Positions 9,696 through 21,430 of a stretch of 64,000 bases of DNA are shown here, one piece after another (position 1 is the stretch's first letter; every line of letters starts with the position of its first letter). The notes under the pieces were generated by a model that did no database searches, was not told the origin of the DNA, and saw nothing but the letters and a program-made list of their open reading frames with translations. The stretch is from Sitta carolinensis (taxonomy: Eukaryota > Chordata > Aves > Passeriformes > Sittidae): the NCBI GenBank assembly GCA_032173965.1, contig CM063294.1, forward strand, positions 9,910,452 to 9,974,451, given 5' to 3'. Both the position numbers and the translations under genes were made by a program.

Positions 9696-12600
9696 ACACC
9701 TGGTTATGTGATTCTTGCACTGAAATTCCACAAGTACATGCTGAGAGGCTCGAGTGATAGCCCTCTGTTCCCCCTGATGACTGAAACTCCCTATGCTTGT
9801 GTTCTCCCCCATTTCCATGTCAGTGCTCTGTGTCCTGGTGGTACCTCCTGCCCTCCCCTGTTCTTGTCACCAGATTTTGGCCAATGCAGAACTCGAAGGC
9901 ACATTTGCTGCTGGAGGCTGTGTCTACTGCTGCTGAGCCCCAAACCAACCCTGAATCTATTTCATTCCCCCTGACAGGATGGGAATATCAGTTACACCAT
10001 CTTATGATTCTGTATCTCCATTCTGTTTTCTTGTCTATTAATCAGAAATTTGGATTTATTGTGTGCTTTTACTAATCATGCCAAAACTTTTATTTGCAGC
10101 TTGCTGTGTTTGGGGAGGGGGACAATAAAAGTCGAGAGTATTTTCTTGAACTCTTCTTTCCTGTCAGTCCATGGTCTGGGTCCTGCTTTTGCATGCCTGC
10201 ATTTCTGTGGAATTGAATCTTTCTCAAAAGGATGTTTTGTCCGGGTCCAAGCTTTCCATCTACTTAATTTAGGCTGTTTCCATTCTTGCCACACTTTAAA
10301 AGTCTGTGTAGTCAGGAAGTGGGGATTTTCTGGACAGAGCTGTTACAGGATGCTCCTTAGTATGGTGGGAAAAAGGCTTTTCCTCAATTCACAGAATGTG
10401 TTTGAAGGATACTCTCCCGAACTCTGCTTGCTGTCCCTGGATGTGGAAACATAATCCCATGAATTTGTGAGATGAGTAATGGGAAACTTGGGATGGGATC
10501 CCCTCAGTTCCATGGTAGGGAGGGAATGGGAAGAGCCAGGCCTGGTCAGCCTTGGGAGGGGAGGCTGCAGGGCTCTGTGAGCCACACCTGGGCTCAGGTG
10601 ACCCCAGGGAAGGGAGGGAGAGGAGCTCACCTGTGGCATCACCTGGGGGCAGCAGGGCAGGAAGGAACCACGGGGGCCATTCCTATCCCACACTGTCACA
10701 TCATCCTCATAAACACTGGAAGTGCCATTGGAAAAGTAACAACCCCCTAAGGTTTGCTTCTCTGCTGCTGCCCAGGAGCCCTTTCCCAGCCTGACTGATC
10801 TCTTGGCTGTGGACCTTTTAATTTATAACCTGAATTATTCACAGTTAATTGGTAATGCCAAAGCTGTAGGAAAGCACTGTGGATTTACAGCAGTGTGGGT
10901 GAGTGCACCTGGAGGCTCCTTGGGAAGCACCAGGTTCCACAAACCCTGCCTGCCAGGATTACAGCCTGGAAACGTGGATGTGGTGCTGGAAGGGAGCCTG
11001 ACACACCAGGAAGGTTTGGGATCTTTCAGGAAAAATGATGCTGCAGTATTCCCCTGGAGTGACCTGAAAGTGACTGTTATGTGGTGGAGAAGGTGCTCCA
11101 AGAGGTGGAGAGAGGTTCAGGGAGTCCTGCACCCTGCAGAGAGGGGCGTGATGGGGTGAAAACAGCTCTGATGCACTTCCTCCTGGAAAAAATGATTCAT
11201 TAAGGAGAGAAAGGGGAGCAGAGAGAGGCTTGCAGAGTTCACAGGAACAGGGCTTGAAAGATGGAAGCTCCCTCCATGAGGTGCCAGCTATAAAGAGTTT
11301 TAAGAGAGTGTGACCAGTGCTGCAGGGTGGATGAGGCACAGCAAACTGGTTGGTAAAATCTGGACTAGAAAACTTAAGGATTGTGGTGAGTATGCTCATT
11401 TTTTTGCTTCATTTTTGGTTTTTGGCAACTCAGAAATGCTGGCAGGATACTATTTTCTGAAAATTAGGGACAGCTAGCTTTAGGAGGAACTTAAAAATAT
11501 GCCTGCAAAGAGTGGGGGTGGGTGGGAAATAAATACTGATAAGCCAAGCAGGCTGTATCTTGCAGGTCAGGAAGTTCAGGGATGAAGTGAGAACTGCCAA
11601 AACCGAGGCCAGCTTAGATCTTGCAGAAGAAATAAACTTGAGCAGGAGGAAGAGAGGGAAGGCTGCTCTGGAGGAGCAGGGAGGTTAGGAATGAAATGAA
11701 CCGTCTGTCTCAGTGCTCTGCAGAGCATCTGGGAGAACACTCCTGACCTCTGTGCTCTGTCTGGTGCAGAACTCCCTCTTGGACACTGCTCTGAGTCGAT
11801 TTTCTATTTCTCTGCAGCTGTGCATGAGTAAATGGGAAAAAAATGCTTTTGGAATGTTTATGATCAGGGTGTAACTGTAGGCTGAGGCTTGAAATGGTTT
11901 TCATGTGGACTCATGATGGTGGTGTGACTGATGAACATTTGGACTCAAAAAGATGCTTCCAGCTAGGTGATATAATGGGAACAGTTGGGAATTTTATGGC
12001 TGGTTGGTTTTTTGTTGGAAATAGGAGTGCTGATCACATGGTGTGGTGGTGTGTGTCTAGTCAGCCCTATCGGGTGTCCCAGCTCTGGGCTCAGGGAAAT
12101 AAATGGATTTACACAAGGTGGGATGACTCCATGAGGAGAGAAACAAGTCTGTGGTGAGGAGTTTGATTTGAAAGCCTCTCTTTGAGCTGCATTGCTCTCA
12201 GCTCCTTTGGGTTTTGGCAGTTTTGCAGCAGAGGAATCTATTTCCTTCCTTGTTCCTAGTGAAAAACTTCATTTGATGCCAAGGATGAGAGTTCTTGAAA
12301 TGCACAAGGTTTTCCAGCATGGGAAAATCTCTTCTTTTGGAGTCCCCCTTTTCCTGATTAAATTAGATTTCTAAGTTGCCTCAATAATTTTCTAATATAG
12401 GCAAAAATAATTGGGCTTAAATTGTCTGAATTTTTGAGAACAGACTTGTACGTTTTTCCTATTTGGCAGGGACAGGCAAGGAGTTTGAATTCACTTGGTT
12501 AAAAATTCAGATATTCTCTGGCAAATACGATATCAGTACAAGAATAATGATATCAGTGTGCAAGCACCCCTCATCCCACACACACACTTTTGGGAGAACT

Positions 12601-15044
12601 GACCATTTGAAGCATTTTCTGTTGTTGGGAAGAATTCAGAATGAAAGGAACCACTTGGAGGTGGATCTGATGTCCCTGGATTTTGTTTGGGTCAGGGCAG
12701 GAGGCCTCCCTGGTTTGGAGCCAGCAGGATGGAGCAGAGTGCAGGGCTGCAAGGTCTCAAGGAGGAACAATCCGTGACCCTCTGCAGGTCTGTGCTCTCC
12801 CAGGAGGGCTGTGGAGGTGGCCAGGGATTGGTGCTGGCTGTTTTCCTCCTGCACGTTAAATTTGTATGAAGAGACCTTTAATTTTTCAGCTTTTCAGTCT
12901 CTGCAGTCCCTGGAGCTGTTGTCTGTGGATTGCTCATTCCAAGCCTCGCCTGTGATGTCGCCCCACTAAAACATTTGTGGGAAAGATTGACAAATACATT
13001 TCCCCACTAATCTCTTTGGCTTTGCTGGCATAAAGTTGTCAGGGAATGCAACCTCAAACTCTGTTTTTCTTAGTGTTACAATGCTGAGTGTGGCAGTATT
13101 GCTGATCCCCATTTTTGTGATTCGCGTGTGCAGCCACGTTAAAGATCACAGCTCACAGCCCCACACCCCAAAAACACCAGTTTTCTTTTTGACAGTGCCT
13201 ATTTTACTCACTGGGTCCTGCTAGACACCCAGGGGTGGGGGCTTCTCTCCTTGGTGCACTTCTGCTGTGCCTGGGAATGCTGAGTGCCGGTGTGGAGAGC
13301 CTGGCCAGGGAAATCCCATCCCTTTTTATGGAGGAAGTTTTGATCCAGCTGATAAAACACACAGCAAATGTGTTCTGTGGCTCCCAGGTATTGGTTATTC
13401 TCTTGAAAACACTTCTAGAGACAAACTTGCCTGCTAGACTTGGTGAGCTCTCTACAACTTCCCCAAAAGCCCATAGGTTGTTTTCCAGAGGGTTTTTGCC
13501 TCTCCTTTTCCTTGGCAGAGATGAGCAGGATGAAGAGTCAGGAGGAAAAGGGAGGTTGGGAAGGGGAGAAGCAGGGGCTGGGTGCTGGCAGCTCATTCAA
13601 CAATGCTCAGAGAGCATCCTGAGCACACACACACAAACCTAGAGGAGACCATCCTGGTTAGGGAGAGAAGTCATAGTAGAAAAATAATTTAAATACATAA
13701 TACCAACCCAAATAATAAAAAAAAGGACAAAAATATTTCTTTGTGTTAGAAATAATTAGACACAAATTTCCCCAGTAGTTGCCATTTCCTGGAGGCTTAC
13801 AATCCACATCCTTAAATAAATCTGGTAGCTGAAACACTCTCAGCTAACAGCACAGCCAAAGACCAGATGAGCTGCAGAATTTTGCAGCAACAGATGTGAA
13901 AAGCCCAGGTCTGCGATATGGATAAATTACTTCATTCCTAGGAATTTTAAAACGTAAAACTGACATAATTGGATTAAAATAATCAATTGAATAGATATCT
14001 GGTATTTATAAATGAAATTATATACAGTTTCTTAATTGACCATAGTCTGAGTTTTCTTTAAATTGATTGTTCACTTCTAGCTTGGGGAAAAAATGCCAGC
14101 TGGAATGCAGAGAGATTAAGTTTTATTTATTTCCTTGCTAAGAGCCACATTGTGCAATTTAAAAGGAAATGTCCTTGAAAGATGGGTTCCTTTGTAAACT
14201 GTTTCAGCCCTTGTTTGTTTTCAGATGGAAATTAATTTCTCAAAGGCCCTCCGTGTTAGAAAGAATGTGTTGATAAGTAAAGAAAAATGAAAAATTATAA
14301 CCTGCTAAAATACATCTTGTTTTGAGATAAAAATCTTTGCATGGATGTGGTTGAGTTTGGGATACAGCTGATGTGTCTAAGGCTGGTAATGATCTCCACC
14401 AGCACAGGTGGAAGGAAACAATCTGTGAGGGAGAACCTCAGACACAATGGTGGAGTATTTCTAGAATTCTCCATTATGCTTTGATGTGCTTAAATATTGG
14501 TTTTAAGTGTGTGTGTGTGTCAGCTCCTTGCTGGGCTCGGTGGGTGCAGCTGGGGGGCTCTGGGCTGTCTCCAGCTGTCACACAGGGCAGGGAGGCTTCA
14601 CTGAGGCTGGCAGAGACATTTTCACCAAGGCTGGGCCCCTTCTCCCCAGCCTTGCTCTCACCAGAAAACACCGGTCCCGTTCTCCCGGGTTTTATCAGGC
14701 GGCTCTGTCGGCACTGATGGCTCTGGAGTTGTCCCCTCTGGTTTGGGACACAGGAGTGCTCCTTTTCCAGCCGTGTTTGGGGATCGGGCGGTGCTGGCGA
14801 GGTGGGTTCTCTCTGTCTGAGACCAAACTTACCTCTGGCATCCCTTCTGGGAAGGTGTTTGCACCCACACCTGGATGGAGTCACGCCCCGTGCAGCGGAG
14901 TTTTCTCTGTCCTGGGAGCCCGGGTCGCTCTCCAGAGGGCTGGATCCTCTCTCGGCTGGCAGAGGTGAGCAGGAGGAGGAGGCAGGCCGAGGAGACCGGG
15001 GACTGTGCCCAGGAGCGCAGGGGAACAGGAGAGAGCCTGCTGCC
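9696..15044. other. RNF145-EBF1 intergenic, proximal part
   Basis: No gene is supported here. There is a second AATAAA at 10124-10129, a G-rich block at about 10,470-10,680, short CA runs at about 12,580 and 13,625, an A/T-rich block at 13,670-14,350, and a GC-richer block from 14,510. Open frames up to 236 aa on the minus strand lie over the start of the following satellite and look like compositional artefacts. Confidence 0.6.
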
Positions 15045-15955
15045 GCGCCATTGCTGTACGCTGCCATTGCTGTTGCATTACTGCTGCATGCTGTTACTGC
15101 TGCCATTGCTGTTACTGCTGCCATTGCTGTTGCCATACTGCGCCATTGCACTATGCTGCCATTGCCATACTGCTGCCATTGCACTTACTGCTGCCATCTG
15201 TGCCATTACTCCCATGCCGTATTGTCTGCCATTACTGCTGCCATTGCTGTTCCATACTGCTGCCATTGCCATTTACTGCTGCCATTGCCACTACTGCTGC
15301 CATTGCCATTACTGCTGCCATTGCTGTTGCCATTACTGCTGTCCATTGCCATTACTGCTGCCATTGCTGTTGCATTACTGCTGCCATTGCCTAGTATTGC
15401 TGTACTGCCCATTGCTGTTGCCATTACTGCTGTCATTGCCATTACTGCTGCCATTGCTGTTGCCATTACTGCTGCCATTGCCATTACTGCTGCCATTGCT
15501 GTTACTATGCCCATTGCCATTACTGCTGCCATTGCTGTGACTGCTGCCATTGCCATTACTGCTGCCATTGCTGTTACTGCTGCCATTGCTGTTCCATTAC
15601 TGCTGCCATTGCCTTACTGCTGCCATTGCTGTTACCATTACTGCCTGCCATTGCCTTACTGCTGCCATTGCTACTACTCCCCTCATGCAACCTATTTACT
15701 CATTACTATTACCATTACTACTGCCATTACTATTGCCATTACCATTGCTATTACTATTACCATTACTACTGCCACTGCTATTACTACTGCCATTACTATT
15801 GCCATTACCATTACCACTGCCATTGCTATTACTATTATTATTATTATTACTATTATTATTATTGATTTATTACTGCTACTATGATAACTATTATAACTAT
15901 TATTACTATTATAACCATTATGACCATTATTCCTATTATTGTTATTCTTCACCAC
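15045..15955. repeat. About 0.9-kb short-period satellite of CCATT(G/A)C/CTG units grading into (ATT/ACT)n
   Basis: Tandem array of degenerate 12- to 18-nt units built from 'ctgccattactg' and 'ctgccattgctgtta' (15045-15680). It passes through 'attactattaccattact' (15700-15845) into nearly pure ATT/ACT trinucleotides (15845-15955). Because units are mostly multiples of three, both strands carry long stop-free frames of repetitive Leu/Pro/Ile/Thr or Met/Ala/Val peptides up to 360 aa. These are artefacts of periodicity. Such arrays are typically length-polymorphic. Confidence 0.93.
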
Positions 15956-18769
15956 CAAAATTGTGAGCAGAGCTGCTCTGGTGCATTCCATGGTGCTGAC
16001 CCACTGCCAAGTTTGCTGGGAAATTGGGGATTTACATTTACAGGGCATCAGAAATCTTCTTTGACACTGGTATTTTTCTTTCAGCTTGAAAGGCATTTTT
16101 TCTTCCCTTTCTTAAAAACCAGCACAGTTGACTCTGCTCTCAGTGACAAAGCTCTGAGGGGCCACGAAGGCAATTCCTTCCTTTGGAGATTCCCACAGAT
16201 AACAACTTGTATGATAGAAATAATTTCATTTGGGACAGGATTTCTGCTCAGTATAACCCAGGGGTATTCTGAGAACTGCTTGGATTCTGGTGAAATCCCA
16301 CTGGATGCCAGTCAACACTGTCCAGCTGCAATTATGGGGTCAGATATTTTCCCTTCTTCCCTTTGCAGAGGATTTTAGAACTGGGATGTGCAGACACAGG
16401 CCACTGTCACATGCTCCAATGGGAGCCTGCTCTGCAGCTCCTTGAGTACAATATCTTTTGCCTTCTTGCATAAATATTTTAATTGCTAATTTGCTGGTCT
16501 CATTTAACACAGATTTGGCATTTATCATTTGAATTTAAACTTGTTAAAATTGACAATTTTCTTGGCTACCTATGTTAATAATTTAAAGGGAAAGCTCCTT
16601 ATTAAATTATTATGGGTAATTATTTTGTAACTAGTGTGGAAATTGTCGTTTCTGCAGCCTTAAAAAGTCCTGGAAGGAAGCACATGTGGATCAATATGGA
16701 TCAAATCCCAGGAAGTATAAAGATGAACAGGAACAGAGTCTTACGTAGAAATGTCATACAGATGGGGGGAAATCACTGAAATTAGAGAATTCTTTTCTAC
16801 ACTTGCAAGGTGTAGAAAGGTTTGGAGGCTGCTGGTTTTGGTGAGTCAGTCCTGAGCTTTACTGGGCAGAAAACCACTCCTGCTCTGACTCTGTAAGTGG
16901 TGCTGAGGAGCTTTTTATTCCCCGTGGCTCCAGACTTCCCACCCCTGCGAGGCGTTTGTTCAGCAGCCGCTGCTCCCGCGTCCCTGCAGGTCCTGCACAC
17001 CCGGCCCCAGCCGCCTCCTCCCTCACTTACACTGTGCTGTGTTGTGTTTCCTGGTGACAGAGCCAGCAGAGCTGCAACCCCCTTAAAAAGGCCGTTTTTA
17101 GGTGCCAGGCGTGTTACTAGTGTAACTGCTGGCACCGCATTCCCCAATTCCTCAAATCCGGCCGCTCCTGCAGCTGGAACGAGCCCGTGGCAATTAGCGG
17201 AGAGCAAGGCTGCAGAGCGGGATCCCCTGCCCGCTCCCACCAGATGGCCCTCACGCTTTTTCCTTTCCCTCCAAACCGCTGGGAAGCGCTCCGTCAGCGC
17301 AAGGGATGCGAATCTTTCCCGAGGCTTCATCCCGGGATGGGCAGCCTGGGCTGGGGCCGGGGCAGGCACCCCCCGGTTCTGAGCATCCCCCTTTTCCTGC
17401 GGGTCTGGGCTGAATCCTGAAGGAGAAGCACTGAGGGACTTCAGGGGGGAGCAGAGCCGCCTCTGGGAGCGGGGCTGGGCTGAACCTCGCACACGTGTGA
17501 CACAGACTCGCCCCAAATCTGCACCTGGGCTCTGCAGGGCACCGCCTGTGTCTTGCTCGCACGCCAGCCTTTGCCACTCTGCAGTTACCAAATTCTGCCA
17601 GCGATGCTTTTACACTTTTTGAGAGCAAGGAACAGCTCGGGAAATACCGAATCAGGCAATAATTTATTTTTCTGTTGATCTCAGGAAAGAAAAAACCAAC
17701 AAAAAAAGGGGATGTTTTAAAAGGACGCTTACTAACTCCTTGCCTGTTACCTTGATATTTGAGTTTCAGCTTTATGGTGGAGTTATTATATTGAGAAGTT
17801 CAAGTAGAACTTCTCAGATAGAACTCAGTTCAAATAGAACTTTCTTGCAAAATTGTGAATTCCTGAATTTTGGCACTAGTTTCAGCCAGCCCCTGATCCC
17901 GGATTTCCCGATGTTTGCATCTCCCCCCTCATGCCAGGATCATTGTCCCTCTGAGAACAATCCCGGATCTGGCGCTCTCATTCAGAGCTGTTGTGGGAGT
18001 TTTTCAGTGCATTAAGCAGTAGATTTGTTTATGCACAGCAAGGTGCTGCCCAGCCCTCTCTGCTCTAAGCTTTTCCATCTGCACGGCCCCATCCTGACCT
18101 TGATCTGCTGGGGGGCTGTGGAGGGGCTCGCTCATGCTCCAGCCTCGCTGGCTTTTCTATCGGGATTAGCTTTTGGGGGCTCGAGCTGTTGAAGGGTTTT
18201 CCTACTGATAAATGGATTGAGACCCATATTTTCATCTCACGTCATCAAACATTCATCAGATGCTGCTGGTCATTACCGACAGAGCCTGGTCTGAACTCGT
18301 GACCCCGCAGTAAAAGGTCCCATTAGCAATTTCCTTAAACTGTCAAGTCATGGCGTGACACAAATGAAATGCGATGGGATTGTTTTGGTTCCACAGGTAA
18401 AGGCAGCGGGCTTCTGCCTAATTCCTATTAGTGCTGACTGTGTCACCAAAACATTCTGGGAGAGACTTTGTGCTTTCACATGAGAAATTTGAAGATATAC
18501 AAAGATGGGGCAGCTGCCTGGTCGCACAGTCCATGCAATTGTCACCTGTCCCTGTGAACTGGAGAGCTCCAGCTCCAACCCCATCCTAGGAGTGCCAGGC
18601 ACAGCACACACCCTCTGTGCCAAGACAGAGCCAGGCTGTGCCTGTGCTGCTCCCTGTAAGCAATAAAGCAGAGACTGACAGGCGTTTAGGAAAGCTTCTC
18701 TGGCTCACATCACACTGTACTGTTCTTTTACCAGCAATTTTTGTATCTGAGTTCTTTCTCTCTTCACAG
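15956..18769. other. Intergenic with a GC-rich block at 16.9-17.5 kb
   Basis: Mostly unique AT-rich sequence. From about 16,900 to 17,480 it becomes GC-rich with scattered CpG, including 'cgctgctcccgcgtccctgc' and 'gaagcgctccgtcagcgcaa'. This may be a weak CpG island or distal regulatory element. No exon or known promoter motif could be assigned. The 264-aa minus-strand frame at 16,797-17,591 lies in this block and has no recognisable domain. Confidence 0.5.
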
Positions 18770-18877
18770 AATCATTTGAAGAAATAATGTGTGAGGGAGG
18801 GAAAAAAATTACCTCTGGCAGTCGTGTTATAATGGCTCTGGTGCTGACAGCCCTTTGGGAACAGTGGCAGCAGCAGG
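18770..18877 (+). other. Isolated exon-like segment between RNF145 and EBF1
   Basis: The 108-nt segment has a strong acceptor to its left (pyrimidine-rich ttctttctctcttcacag ending 18769) and a strong donor to its right (CAGG|gtaagtat at 18878). One frame is open throughout: two leading bases, then codons SFEEIMCEGGKKITSGSRVI and onward, with one trailing base. I do not recognise the peptide. It could be an exon of a non-coding transcript, a distal alternative 5' exon of EBF1, or a chance pair of splice motifs. An alternative EBF1 N-terminus by direct read-through is unlikely because an in-frame TGA lies at 26265-26267 just before the EBF1 ATG. Confidence 0.3.
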
Positions 18878-20277
18878 GTAAGTATATATGACATCTTTGT
18901 AGTGATAAAGAAACAAATAAATGTTCCCATTAACACTCCATCAGGTCAACAGCTATTCCAGACCAACGCGATGCTGGAGGAACCGGCTTGATTCATATCA
19001 GCTCAGACACACTCCTCTTGCAGCATATCTTCTGGAAGGCACATAAACCAGAGGTCCTGCTCTGGCCAGGTGGAGTCATTAAAGAATCACTGAACTTTTT
19101 ACAAGTTGTTTGAAATACCCTGGCTTGGATCCAGCCCCAGTGTTGCTGCTGTGTCTGTTTAACAGTTCCTTCATCATGCCACGACAATAACTCTGTTTCA
19201 GAGCTGGAGGAAGTTGTTTCTCCATACATGGTTTGTAACATATTTTGGGAGGTTTCTGAATCCTGCACTTCCTAAGCCCTGCAGTGGAATCTGTGGGATG
19301 TGAGCCTTGCCACAAGAGCCTGCTCAAGAGGCAGGAGCAGCACTCGTGTGTCATCCATAATGGATGTGTGTGCATATGGAACAGACACACGTGCATGCAG
19401 ATGCCTGCTCAGAGAGGCTGCCCCTTTCCTGGGCAAAGTCAGTGGGAGCTGAGCTTCACTAAGGACCACAATGCCTCACTCACTGTGCCAGGGTTGGTTA
19501 GTGAACAGCAGCTTCCAAAAATTTTCCATGTGTAAGAATGCTTAAACGTGCTTTACCTCTGCAAAAATGCAGATTTAAAAATTTGTACAAACCCTTCCTT
19601 CCAGTGTAACCAGCACTGTCCAGTTGTCCCTTTCCCAGAACTTTTCTTTTTCACACAGGTTTGATATTTTTAACAAAAGGCCCTGAGAAGGGACTTGAAG
19701 AAAAACCAGGTGGGTGTCTTTGGTCTCCCTCGAGTGACTGAGATCCTGGACAAAGATGAAAACAAAGAAATCCCCTGATCTGGATTAGGGCTTGAAGTTC
19801 AAGTTGTCCAAAGCTCTTCAAAAGGGCTTGTGCAGCTTTAAGTCAAAATCCCAAGATGCAAAATCCTCAGAGTTTATGAAAATGTTTAAAAGGAGATACA
19901 GGTTCCAGAGCCACTAAAATACTTCTGATAATATTCAGTCTTGATTCAGCAAAGCGTGTGACAACTGTAGTAGGTATTTAAATCCATTCCATGTAATATG
20001 CTTAAACTCATCCTCTCAGATGAGGGAGTGCCTGCCTCTGGATTTCTCCCTTCACTCTTCAATGGGAGACAAGTACTTACCTCTCCCTGAAGCCACCAGC
20101 AGTTGATTAGATGTTTAATGCTTTGCTGAACTCACGATGTGAAAATCATAGTGAGGATTTGTGTGAGAAAATAACCATAACTTGTCCAATGGCTGCCAGC
20201 ATAAAGAAATAAACGCAGGCTAGACTTAAACGGATGGCAAGCTTGTGTGAGTACTGCAGGGAACTAAAATCCTGCTC
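18878..20277. other. Intergenic, no gene seen
   Basis: Unique sequence of mixed composition. No repeat family, CpG cluster or RNA gene was recognised. Confidence 0.5.
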
Positions 20278-20372
20278 AGGGCCCATCCAGCCTGGCCTTG
20301 AACATTCCCAGGCATTGGGCATCCACAGCCTCCCCTGGGGGCTGCACCCCCGTGCTCAGAAGAGCTTTTCCC
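20278..20372 (-). mobile_element. Short CR1 fragment
   Basis: The words 'atccagcctggccttgaaca' and 'gggcatccacagcctcccct' are characteristic internal CR1 3'-region sequence, in the same antisense orientation as the copy at 7.6 kb. Only about 95 bp remains before GC-rich unique sequence begins. Confidence 0.7.
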
Positions 20373-21430
20373 GTCGGAGGTGGGATTGGGAATGGGGGGC
20401 TCCCGGTGCCGGGGAACCGGGGCGGGGGCTGCGAGAGCCGCTTTTCTCCCCGGGGATGATCTCGACATTGTCCCCGTCGGGACGGCTCCCAAGCACCACC
20501 GAACTCCCGGGATGAGCCACCAGTCCCCGGGATGTTCCACCTCGGTGTAGGCGAGATCCCCCGGGATGTCGCCTCCTTCCCACACCGGGGATCGCCCCAC
20601 CGGGGTCACCTTTTCCCCAGGACCGACGACCCCCGGGATCTCCCACCCTCGGGACCGATCTACCCATGGGATCCCCTTCTCTGGCCTCGCCCCCAGGGAC
20701 CCACTTCCCCAGTGATCCCCCTCCCCGGACCCCCTTCCCCAGGGATCCCCCTCCCGGGACCCCCTTCCCCAGGGATCCCCGGACCCCTTCCCCAGTGATC
20801 CCCCTCCCGGGACCCCCTTCCCCGGTGATCCCCCTCCCGGGACCCCCTTTCCCCAGTGATCCCCCTCCCCGGACCCCCTTCTCCAAGGATCCCCGGACCC
20901 CTTCCCCAGTGATCCCCCTCCCGGACCCCCTTCCCCAGTGATCCCCGTCCCCGGACCCCCTTCCCCAGGGATCCCCCTCCCCATTCCCATTCCCGTTCCC
21001 GCGGGGCGGTTCCCGGCGCGGCCGCCAGGTGGCGCTGTGGGCACGCGGCGCTGCCCCCCCGGTCTCGGTTCCGCTGGGGGTCCCGGGGGGTCCCGGGGGG
21101 TCCCGGGGGGTCCCGGGGGGGTCCCGGGGGTCCCGGGGGCACCGGGGGGGACCCGCCCTGCCCCTATCCTCCCCGGGCCCTGGGGGCGCAGCTGGGGCTC
21201 CCTCCCTGTCCCTGCCCTCCGTGCAGCCCCGTGGGGGGACGGCCCCGACGTCATTTCACAGCTCTGCTCGCCCCCGGGCAGTTGCCGTGGGGGGCTCCTG
21301 TCCTGGGTAGTAATGGGGGGCGCTGAGCTTGGGGGTCGCATCCCCCGGCCTCTCGCTGCTGCCTGGCATCCCCCGCCCTCAGGCACCCCGAGGGGTGTTC
21401 CCCCTTTCCCCGGCCCTTGAAGCAATTGCT
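20373..21430. repeat. GC-rich minisatellite block / CpG-rich island
   Basis: From about 20,520 to 21,000 the sequence is a degenerate array of roughly 30- to 35-nt units around 'gggacccccttccccaggga' and 'tccccctccc'. At 21,071-21,140 there is a second array of about seven 10-nt units (gggggtcccg). CpG is frequent throughout. Stop-free frames of up to 399 aa (minus strand, Gly/Pro-rich) are products of this composition. G-rich runs could form quadruplexes. A CTCF-like site sits between the two arrays. Confidence 0.85.
21019..21037 (+). promoter_or_regulatory. CTCF-like binding motif
   Basis: CGGCCGCCAGGTGGCGCTG matches the 19-bp vertebrate CTCF consensus (TGGCCACCAGGGGGCGCTA) at 15 positions, including the CCAG and GGCGCT cores. 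The four differences are at positions that commonly vary. It lies between RNF145 and EBF1 in a CpG-rich context, a plausible place for a domain boundary. Motif evidence only. Confidence 0.55.

Noticed and set aside
14802..15884. 360-aa plus-strand open frame
   Set aside because: Generated by the period-3 satellite. Repeats of Leu/Pro/Ile/Thr and multiple parallel open frames show it is not a gene.
16797..17591. 264-aa minus-strand open frame
   Set aside because: Resides in a GC-rich patch, no recognisable domain, and overlaps an equally unremarkable plus-strand frame.
20226..21425. 399-aa minus-strand open frame (Gly/Pro/Arg-rich)
   Set aside because: It lies entirely in a GC minisatellite with equally long open frames in other phases. 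Composition is repeat-driven with no domain.
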